Assembly: GCF_001643375.1 (NCBI RefSeq)
Contig: NZ_LSHB01000044.1
Coordinates: 1-64,000, forward strand
Reading direction: 5' to 3'
Length of the DNA stretch: 64,000 nucleotides
Source of the DNA: Chryseobacterium sp. FP211-J200
Lineage (GTDB): Bacteria > Bacteroidota > Bacteroidia > Flavobacteriales > Weeksellaceae
Of the stretch, positions 50,615 to 57,231 are shown one piece after another. A program made the translations under genes and the position numbers. The notes below the pieces were generated by a model. That model searched no databases and was not told the DNA's origin. It saw nothing but the letters and a program-made list of their open reading frames with translations. Within the stretch, counting starts at the first letter, position 1. The number at the start of each line of letters is the position of its first letter.

Positions 50615-51610
50615 ATGAAAATTAAAAACCTACTTCCTTTATTTATCGTATCAACCTTATTTCTAGTCCAATGTAAAAAGGACGAAAATATTCCTTCCGA
50701 GACAAAAGACAATCCTATCACTGACATTTTGGGTTCCGATGACAAAAAAGAGGAAGAGAAAAAAGAAGAAGAAAAACCAAAAGTACCGGACGTGGTCATC
50801 CCACGAAAAGATTTCGGATTTTTTCCTTGGGTATACAAAAACACCGACTCCGTTTCTCAAAAAAACAAGAAAGAATTTACCGGCAAAGCACTTTACACCA
50901 TTCTTGCACTTAACCGTCTGGACAGAGCCAACATTGGCGCTGCCGACACTTTGGTGGTTCCCGCAAAAATCGAGGACGACTTCCTGATATACTCTCCATT
51001 TCCGGGTCACGTTACAAGCCTGGAAAATGTGAAAAAATTCGTATTTTTCTCCTACCCGATTCAGGCGTACGGCGTTTATGAATACGGAAATATCGTAAAA
51101 TGGGGACCAACCAGTATGGGCAAAAAAGCGACCAAAACCAAAACCGGTTTGATGTTCGCCAACTGGAAAAAAGAAGTAGCCATCTCCACTGTCAGCGACG
51201 AATGGAAATTGCGCTGGAACGTCAACATCGCCAACTTCGACGGCATTGGCTGGCACCAGTACGCAATGCCCGGATATCCCGCTTCGCACGCCTGTCTCAG
51301 AATGTTGGAGGAAGACGCCAAATGGATGTACACCTGGGTAGACAATTGGGTTCTGAACAAAGGCGGAGCAACAGAAAGAGCTAAGGGAACGCCAGTTATC
51401 GTCTATGGCGATTATCCATGGGGCAAAAGACGACCTTGGAAAAAACTTCTAGATTCGCCGGAAGCCAACAACATTTCCGAAGACGAAATGAACAAAATAA
51501 TAGAACCTCACATTGCAACCATAATGAAAGAGCAGGAGAACAGAGATATTGTGATTCAACAGGTGACAGCCGAGAAAAAAGCCAAAGCAGATTCTCTGGC
51601 AAAATATTAA
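50615..51610 (+). CDS. L,D-transpeptidase family lipoprotein (YkuD-like)
   Basis: 331 residues from the ATG at 50615. A lipoprotein signal (KIKNLLPLFIVSTLFLVQC) with cysteine at residue 20 precedes a Lys/Glu-rich linker. The catalytic segment GWHQYAMPGYPASHACLRM corresponds to the YkuD HxxxxxxxxxSHGCxR pattern; the histidine and the catalytic cysteine are present and alanine replaces the glycine. Such enzymes make or cut 3-3 crosslinks in peptidoglycan, or attach lipoproteins to it, on the outer face of the inner membrane or at the outer membrane. The frame is open to 50564; the signal peptide sets the start. Confidence 0.85.
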   Translation: MKIKNLLPLFIVSTLFLVQCKKDENIPSETKDNPITDILGSDDKKEEEKKEEEKPKVPDVVIPRKDFGFFPWVYKNTDSVSQKNKKEFTGKALYTILALNRLDRANIGAADTLVVPAKIEDDFLIYSPFPGHVTSLENVKKFVFFSYPIQAYGVYEYGNIVKWGPTSMGKKATKTKTGLMFANWKKEVAISTVSDEWKLRWNVNIANFDGIGWHQYAMPGYPASHACLRMLEEDAKWMYTWVDNWVLNKGGATERAKGTPVIVYGDYPWGKRRPWKKLLDSPEANNISEDEMNKIIEPHIATIMKEQENRDIVIQQVTAEKKAKADSLAKY

Positions 51611-51651
51611 AAGCCAGACGCAACTTTCAGCAAATATGAATTAAGGTTTTC

Positions 51652-51742
51652 AGTAGCTGTTTCCCGCTATCCGCTATATCTTTTTTGCCAACGCATTTCC
51701 CTAACCAAAAAAAAAAGGATGCCGCTTCTATCGGGGCTATGG
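51652..51742 (-). repeat. Dispersed structured repeat, type B, copy 5
   Basis: In minus orientation the unit starts with ATAGCCCCGATAGAAGCGG and ends GCGGGAAACAGCTACTG. TAGC-CCCG pairs with CGGG-(AAACA)-GCTA. The inner stem is degenerate (a run of ten T against AAAAAAG). It lies between the L,D-transpeptidase and aldehyde dehydrogenase genes. Confidence 0.8.
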
Positions 51743-51781
51743 GATCACTCTTCAAAACAAGATTTATCATTCAATAAAACA

Positions 51782-51815
51782 AAAACCCTTTCAAAGATTC
51801 ATTTGAAAGGGTTTT
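51782..51815. terminator. Bidirectional terminator
   Basis: AAAACCCTTTCAAA (51782-51795) pairs exactly with TTTGAAAGGGTTTT (51802-51815) around a 6-nt loop. It separates the convergent L,D-transpeptidase and aldehyde dehydrogenase genes. Confidence 0.85.
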
Positions 51816-51824
51816 ATTATAATT

Positions 51825-51848
51825 GTCACGCTGAGCGGAGTCGAAGCG
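51825..51848 (-). repeat. Short dispersed repeat (CTTCGACTCCGCTCAG type), third copy
   Basis: The minus-strand sequence CGCTTCGACTCCGCTCAGCGTGAC is the same element as at 19337 and 20655, here in opposite orientation, just beyond the aldehyde dehydrogenase stop codon. Confidence 0.7.
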
Positions 51849-51863
51849 CTATTTCTTTAATAT

Positions 51864-53153
51864 TTAAATATTTCCTACAACTGTTTTTATCTGCGTAAAT
51901 TCCTTGATTGCGTGCAGAGACAATTCAACGCCGTAACCAGAGGATTTTGCACCACCAAAAGGAAGTCTTGCATCTGAACTTGTGGATTTGTTGATGGAAA
52001 CTGTTCCAGATTCCAGATTTTCTATGAAAAATTGCGCTCGTTTTTTATCTTTCGTCCAAACCGAATTTCCTAATCCAAACGGAATGTCATTCGCCAATTT
52101 CAAAATCTCTTCGTCGTCTTTTCCAACCATCAACATTGCCAACGGACCGAATAATTCTTCCTGCAAAATCGGGTTGCCTTCTTTCACTAAAATAATTCCC
52201 GGACGAAACTCGCTCTCCGAAATACGTTCCAAAGCCAAAACCACTTCTGCGCCATTTCTCAAAGCTTTTTTATATTGACTTTCCAATTCGTCTGCCAAAT
52301 CAGGTCTTGCCATTTTGCTCAGTTTAGTTTCCTTTTTGAAAGGGTCAGCTGGTTGATAGGAATTGAATTCTTCTACGAATTTCGGGACAAAATCTTTCTC
52401 CACTTTTTGATGCACGATGAAACGTTTCGCTGCATTACAAACCTGACCTGTATTTTGAAGTTTTCCGCTCGGCGCTTCGGTTGCCGCTTTTTCAACATCT
52501 GCATCATCCAAAACAATATAGGCGTCACTTCCGCCCAATTCCAGAACAGATTTTTTGATATTTTTTCCAGCGAGTGCAGCGACATTTGCGCCGGCTTTTT
52601 CACTTCCAGTCAAACTTACGCCTCGTACAAAAGGATTTTCCAGGATCTCTTTGATTTCTTCGTGACCGATTCTCAGATTTTGGAAAATGTATTCTGGGAA
52701 ACCTGCATCTTTGAAAACTTTCTCTACTGCATCGCCACTTTCGAAGCAGATGGAAGCGTGTTTTAATAGGATTACATTTCCTGCCAGAATTGCTGGAACC
52801 GCAAATCTAAGTACTTGCCAGAACGGAAAATTCCAAGGCATCACACCCAGAATAATTCCCAACGCATCGTAATGAACCTCAGAAATTTCGAATTCTGTTT
52901 TGATCTTCTCCGGTTTCAGCACGTTTTCTGCTTTTGCGTAATATCTTATCATTCCTGCACTTTTTTCGATTTCCGCAATGGATTGAGAAATCGGTTTGTG
53001 CATTTCTGTGGTGATGAGGTTAGCAAATTTCTCTTTGTCTTTTTCAAGAACATCAGCGAGCTTCAAGAGTAATGTTTGTCTTTCTGTGAACGGCACTTTT
53101 TTCCATTCCAAGAAAGTTTTCTGTGCTGAATTTATATGGTTTGATAGATTCAT
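51864..53153 (-). CDS. Aldehyde dehydrogenase (succinate-semialdehyde dehydrogenase-like)
   Basis: 429 residues, about 25 shorter than typical GabD/Sad enzymes because it begins directly at NLSNHINSAQKTFLEWKKVPF; the usual strand at the N-terminus is missing or encoded upstream with an unrecognised start. The oxidation motif ELGGSDAYIVLDDADVEKAA contains the general-base glutamate, and GKLQNTGQVCNAAKRF the catalytic cysteine. MPWNFPFWQVLRF and LFGPLAMLMV are further family blocks. It oxidises aldehydes, possibly succinate semialdehyde, with NAD(P)+. Single gene with a strong terminator; the type A repeat copy 6 lies upstream. Confidence 0.88.
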   Translation of the reverse strand: MNLSNHINSAQKTFLEWKKVPFTERQTLLLKLADVLEKDKEKFANLITTEMHKPISQSIAEIEKSAGMIRYYAKAENVLKPEKIKTEFEISEVHYDALGIILGVMPWNFPFWQVLRFAVPAILAGNVILLKHASICFESGDAVEKVFKDAGFPEYIFQNLRIGHEEIKEILENPFVRGVSLTGSEKAGANVAALAGKNIKKSVLELGGSDAYIVLDDADVEKAATEAPSGKLQNTGQVCNAAKRFIVHQKVEKDFVPKFVEEFNSYQPADPFKKETKLSKMARPDLADELESQYKKALRNGAEVVLALERISESEFRPGIILVKEGNPILQEELFGPLAMLMVGKDDEEILKLANDIPFGLGNSVWTKDKKRAQFFIENLESGTVSINKSTSSDARLPFGGAKSSGYGVELSLHAIKEFTQIKTVVGNI

Positions 53154-53345
53154 TTTGAAATATTTTTTGTCTAATTAGGTTGCAGTAATTGTACCATTTT
53201 TGGATTGCTAAATGTACAAAGTTGAGAAGAAACCCGAAACCTAATTTTATACTTTCTATAAATTTAGGTATTAAATTTTATAAATAATGAAATTTGGTTT
53301 TAGACTTTTGATTTGTAAAACTCGTTTCAAAATTAGGTCATCATC

Positions 53346-53435
53346 GCAGCCCGACTTGAGTGGAAATCCTTTTTTGTGGCTGGATTAGCGCTGGAAAAAA
53401 GATTGGGAACGGAAGGCGGATAAAGCTGCCCAAAT
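53346..53435 (+). repeat. Dispersed structured repeat, type A, copy 6
   Basis: The shortest complete copy (90 bases): GCAGCCCGACTTGAGTGGAA at the start, CGGATAAAGCTGCCCAAAT at the end, inner arms CTTTTTTG and the partly matching AAAAAAGATTGGG. Its right end is 3 bases from the stop codon of the downstream minus-strand gene. It is the main content of the 285-base gap upstream of the aldehyde dehydrogenase gene. Confidence 0.85.
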
Positions 53436-53438
53436 ATT

Positions 53439-54035
53439 CTACTTTTTCTTGTTGCTTCGGAAAAGTAAAACGGCGTTGAGGAAAATCAAAAGTAAATCCA
53501 ACGTGACCCAAATGCTGAGCTTGATGTTCTCGTACTTCAGCTCTGCAACTTTTTCTGTGGCGATGGTCGAGAGTTTCAAACTGTGGTTGATGTAATTGCG
53601 AACCTCGATGATCTTGTCCTCGTTTTTGTTCGGGACTGCAACTTGTGAAAAGTAAACCAAGTTGCCTTTTCCAATGTATCCAACGACCCAAAACTCATTG
53701 GATTTCTGCATATTGAGATACTCTATCCTAAAATATTCTGGGCGGACCTGACCAACGTGTTTGGAACTGAATTTTTGATATTCAGGCACTTGGTCTTGAA
53801 TCCTGATGATGTAAAAATCTATCGGCTGCGGCAAGTAATTGATGACCTGAACCGCCAAAGAGTTCTCCAAAAACTGAGAAACGCTCCTTTCCACGAACCA
53901 AAACGTGAAGTATGTGGCTGCAGAAATGGTAATAATTGTGCGGACGACCTTGTTCCAAAAACTCCATTTTCCCCCTCGGACAGCCGAAAGAAATAATGCA
54001 ATGATGAGAAAAATTAGGATTAAAATGATCAACAT
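53439..54035 (-). CDS. Hypothetical protein with N- and C-terminal membrane helices
   Basis: 198 residues. Hydrophobic stretches occupy the N-terminus (LIILILIFLIIALFLSAV), about 30-47 (VVRTIITISAATYFTFWFV) and the C-terminus (IWVTLDLLLIFLNAVLLF), with about 110 hydrophilic residues between, likely outside the cell membrane. I do not recognise the family. The mid section (FRIEYLNMQKSNEFWVVGYIGKGNLVYFSQVAVPNKNEDK) looks like a beta-rich domain. It is 28 bases from the HD gene upstream and probably in the same operon. Confidence 0.7.
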   Translation of the reverse strand: MLIILILIFLIIALFLSAVRGGKWSFWNKVVRTIITISAATYFTFWFVERSVSQFLENSLAVQVINYLPQPIDFYIIRIQDQVPEYQKFSSKHVGQVRPEYFRIEYLNMQKSNEFWVVGYIGKGNLVYFSQVAVPNKNEDKIIEVRNYINHSLKLSTIATEKVAELKYENIKLSIWVTLDLLLIFLNAVLLFRSNKKK

Positions 54036-54063
54036 TGAAACAAAGATAATGGTTTCTCTTTAA

Positions 54064-54708
54064 TTAAAAAGTGACATTCCATTCTTTGTAGAATTCGTCC
54101 AGGAACTGAAGCATGAATTGATGTCTGTGTTCCGCAATTTCTTTGGCAGTTTTTGTATTGAGCAGATCCTTCAGCAGCAACAATTTTTCATAGAAATGGT
54201 TGATCGTAGTTCCGTTTGATTTTTTGTATTCTTCTTTGGATTGCGTCAATTTTGGTTCGATATCCGGATGGTACATCAGATTGTTTTTGTAGCCTCCAAA
54301 GTTGAAAGTTCTTGCAATTCCTATCGCACCAATGGCGTCTAATCTATCCGCATCTTGGACGATCTTCAGTTCCAAAGGCAGATCTTTCGGCGCTTCATTT
54401 CTATTTTTGAAGGACATATTTTCTATGATGAAAATGACCTTGTCGATGGTTTCCTGATCTACTTTTTGTTCGGTCAGAAATTCGGTTACGATCTTTGTGG
54501 CGATGGTTTCGTCGCCGTTGTGGAATTTTGGGTCAGCGATGTCGTGCAAAAGTGAGGCTAATTCGATGATCAACTTGTCTCCACCTTCTTTTTCCTGAAT
54601 TTTCAAGCTAAGCTTCCAAACACGTTCTATGTGAAACCAGTCGTGGCCGGACTCTGTTCCTTCTAATTTTTCTTTTACTAATTCTATTGTTTTGTTGATC
54701 AATTCCAT
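54064..54708 (-). CDS. HD domain phosphohydrolase
   Basis: 214 residues from the ATG at 54708. The HD-domain metal ligands are visible in order: ESGHDWFHIERVWK (His), ELASLLHDIADPKF (the HD pair) and LKIVQDADRLDAIGAIGIAR (Asp). This arrangement matches the YedJ/YpgQ type of metal-dependent phosphohydrolase that acts on nucleotides. Substrate not determined. The start overlaps the stop of the alpha/beta hydrolase gene by one base (TAATG), hence coupled translation. The frame is open up to 54882, inside the hydrolase gene, and is rejected. Confidence 0.88.
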   Translation of the reverse strand: MELINKTIELVKEKLEGTESGHDWFHIERVWKLSLKIQEKEGGDKLIIELASLLHDIADPKFHNGDETIATKIVTEFLTEQKVDQETIDKVIFIIENMSFKNRNEAPKDLPLELKIVQDADRLDAIGAIGIARTFNFGGYKNNLMYHPDIEPKLTQSKEEYKKSNGTTINHFYEKLLLLKDLLNTKTAKEIAEHRHQFMLQFLDEFYKEWNVTF

Positions 54709-55547
54709 TAATTCAATTCTTTTAAAATAATATTCCAAAGTTTCCTGTTGTAGCTTCGGAAAAAGTTGATGTGTCCTATTTCGTTCTTTTCGGATTCGGA
54801 GGTTTTTACTAATCTGTAAGTTGGTCTCATATTCGGGTAAGTGTCTTCCAAAAGAGACCTCACGCCTTTTTCTGTGAGCCACGCATCGTCTTCTGCTCTT
54901 ATGACAAAAACCTTTTGAGTCAGCTCTTTTGAGTGATCCTTTACCTTTTCCAACAACCTATTTGTTGACCTTTTATTAAGAATCAAAGTTCGCCAATCGA
55001 AAGCACTTCCAGCCGGTAAACTTTCGCCAAGTCCGAACCAATTGCCTGGGAAATAGCCCAAGATCTTTGTTGACAACGGCTGTGCAATTCCGAAGCCAAG
55101 ATAAGCCTCGATCTTTGTTTTGAACTTTAAATTTCCAACAAAAGCATTCTGAGTTCCCACGAAAAAAAATCCCTCAAACATTTTCGAATCTTCATTCATT
55201 CCCAATATCAAGGCACCTAGCGAATGTCCGAGACAGAATTTTTGATAACCTTGAAAATTGGTTTTAATATAATTGGTTAACGCTTTGTAATCCTCAGTTC
55301 CCCAAATTCTCATTGATGCTTTGAAGCCTTTCATCTTTTTCGGTTTCGAAAGTCCAATCCCGCGATAATCATAGGTGATCACCGTAAAACCCTGATCACA
55401 GAAAAATTGTGCAAATGAAAAATAAATTTGCTGTTTCACACCCGTTGCCGAGTTGATCAATAATAATTTATCATTTGGATCTGTTGGTTCAAAAAAGTGG
55501 CCAGACAAGGGATAATTGTCATCAGTTAAAACATCGATACTTTTCAT
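54708..55547 (-). CDS. Alpha/beta hydrolase
   Basis: 279 residues. The nucleophile elbow is KFCLGHSLGALIL (GxSxG) near residue 108. The upstream strand DKLLLINSATGVKQQIYFSFAQFF resembles the oxyanion-hole region. The acid and histidine of the triad lie in VFVIRAEDDAWLTEKG and, probably, EIGHINFFRSY. TYDYRGIGLSKPK is the conserved strand of the family. Substrate unknown (esterase or lipase-like). Probably the first gene of an operon with the HD phosphohydrolase and the membrane protein downstream. Confidence 0.9.
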   Translation of the reverse strand: MKSIDVLTDDNYPLSGHFFEPTDPNDKLLLINSATGVKQQIYFSFAQFFCDQGFTVITYDYRGIGLSKPKKMKGFKASMRIWGTEDYKALTNYIKTNFQGYQKFCLGHSLGALILGMNEDSKMFEGFFFVGTQNAFVGNLKFKTKIEAYLGFGIAQPLSTKILGYFPGNWFGLGESLPAGSAFDWRTLILNKRSTNRLLEKVKDHSKELTQKVFVIRAEDDAWLTEKGVRSLLEDTYPNMRPTYRLVKTSESEKNEIGHINFFRSYNRKLWNIILKELN

Positions 55548-55603
55548 GAAAAGCGATTAGATTTCAGTAAAAGTAGAAAATTTTGTTCGGGTAAATGTAA
55601 GTA

Positions 55604-56512
55604 TTAATATGCGTGGGATATCAATTCCTTCATTTCTTTAAGATAAGGCAGACCTTTCTGAGAACCTCGGTAATCGGCCGCTTTCAAAGCAACTTCATTT
55701 CCAAATTTCACACAATCCTCGATAGAATTCCCGTGTAGGAAAGCAATTGAAAATCCAGAAGTAAATGCATCTCCCAAGCCCATGCTGTGCGATTCTGTAC
55801 TTGGATTTTTTCGAAAATATTTCATTTCTGAGCCATCAAAGTAACTTGTGCTGTTGGCGCCATCTCTCACAAACAATTTATTCGGAAGATGTTTCATGAT
55901 ATCTTCATGATTGCCTTCGCCAAAGATAATTTCCAGATCGGTACTTTTTGCAACAATGAAAGTTGCGTAGTCTATGATCTCGTCGGAAAGCCGGCTGGCA
56001 GGTGCCGCGTAGATCCCAATTTTCCGATCCAATTTTTTAGCTTTTTGGAAAAGATATTCCACTGTTTTGGCAGGAATTTCCATTTGGGTCAGGATCAGAT
56101 CTGCAACGGCCAAATATTTCTCCGCCTCATCTACATTCTTTGGGGCTAAGTTATAGTTGGCTGCAGGAACCACTGTTATTGCATTTCCCTCGTTGGAAGC
56201 TGTAACATAGGCCGTTCCTGTCGCTTCGTCCTCATCTTCGTATACGTAGGCCACGTTCACTTCCTCATCATCCAGATTTCTCAATACTTGCTGACCATAC
56301 GGATCCATCCCAATACAACTTACAAGCGATGTGTTTGCACCCAATCTGGATGTCGCAATTGCTTGGTTTGCCCCTTTTCCTCCCAAAAAACTTTTCAAAT
56401 TATCGGCAAGAACAGTGTTATTGGCTGTCGGGATCTTGGAAGTTTTCATGATCAGATCAATGGAAGAACTTCCTACAACTACGATCTGCGGTTTTGTATT
56501 ACTCAGTTTCAT
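55604..56512 (-). CDS. PfkB family carbohydrate kinase (ribokinase-like)
   Basis: 302 residues. N-terminal PfkB strand (KPQIVVVGSSSIDLIMKTSKIPTANNTVL) and GGKGANQAIATSRLGANTSLVSCIGMDPYG are typical of ribokinase. The C-terminal PfkB signature GLGDAFTSGFSIAFLHGN supplies the catalytic aspartate. It phosphorylates a sugar, probably ribose, at the primary hydroxyl using ATP, in the cytoplasm. The first glycine pair reads GLGD where GAGD is usual, a minor variant. Single gene; no ribose transport genes next to it. Confidence 0.9.
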   Translation of the reverse strand: MKLSNTKPQIVVVGSSSIDLIMKTSKIPTANNTVLADNLKSFLGGKGANQAIATSRLGANTSLVSCIGMDPYGQQVLRNLDDEEVNVAYVYEDEDEATGTAYVTASNEGNAITVVPAANYNLAPKNVDEAEKYLAVADLILTQMEIPAKTVEYLFQKAKKLDRKIGIYAAPASRLSDEIIDYATFIVAKSTDLEIIFGEGNHEDIMKHLPNKLFVRDGANSTSYFDGSEMKYFRKNPSTESHSMGLGDAFTSGFSIAFLHGNSIEDCVKFGNEVALKAADYRGSQKGLPYLKEMKELISHAY

Positions 56513-56586
56513 TTGCTAACATTCAATGTTTTCAAAGGTCAAATAGAATCGCTAATTGCGATTTCATTAGAGGCTAAAGTAATAAT

Positions 56587-57231
56587 TTAATCCATACCAA
56601 TTTCTATAAATTCAGAAATTAACTTAACCACCTGATTATCTTTGGAATAACCAATATACGTTGCATAGAATCCTTCGCCATAACCTGTCTCGAAAGCGAC
56701 GATGTTTTCCTTTTTGTCCTGATAAGGTTTCAAAATTGAGAATTGGTCGATTGCGCCATTTTCGTCAAAAAAATGCGAATGGAAAAACTCCTCATAGATT
56801 CCCATAAACTGATCGCCTTTTTTCTTGAATAATTCTTTTTCTAATGTATTCAAAGCATTCTGAGCATCTTTGTCCATAAAGCTTCCCATCCCAGATTCTA
56901 CAAGATAACCGTAAATCTCTTCGTCTTTCAGATCTTTCAAATTCTGATTATCACACAAAGCCAATTTCCAGTTTTCTGCCACTTTATTTTTATCAAAGAC
57001 AATCTCAGCATAAGCAACACAATTGGATTCGGTTTCTTTATAAATATGAACCGGAAAATCACCTTTCGGAAACTCCTGCGTGAAAGCCGAATGATCTGGC
57101 GAAATCAAAGGATCACTGGCTACGATGAAACCTGAAGAAATGTGAATTTCTCCAGCTTCATACGTTTCCAGAAGTGGGTTTTCTACAAAATTTTTGGAGA
57201 ATAGTTTTTTTATGTTTTCTATGTGTGTCAT
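56587..57231 (-). CDS. DUF4241 domain protein
   Basis: 214 residues, soluble. The block EIHISSGFIVASDPLISPDHSAFTQEFPKGDFPVHIYKE follows the DUF4241 pattern ('G.I.vssG.iva.DPl...FP.G.yPV'), and later VESGMGSFMDKDAQNAL fits the same family. Function unknown; the fold is often found alone or near toxin-immunity genes, which is not the case here. It starts one base before the end of the valS gene (TAATG), so its translation is coupled to valyl-tRNA synthetase. Confidence 0.8.
   Translation of the reverse strand: MTHIENIKKLFSKNFVENPLLETYEAGEIHISSGFIVASDPLISPDHSAFTQEFPKGDFPVHIYKETESNCVAYAEIVFDKNKVAENWKLALCDNQNLKDLKDEEIYGYLVESGMGSFMDKDAQNALNTLEKELFKKKGDQFMGIYEEFFHSHFFDENGAIDQFSILKPYQDKKENIVAFETGYGEGFYATYIGYSKDNQVVKLISEFIEIGMD

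Noticed and set aside
50663-51289. A long open frame on the minus strand across the L,D-transpeptidase gene
   Set aside because: The plus-strand gene has a signal peptide and catalytic motif. The antisense frame has no start context or recognisable domain.
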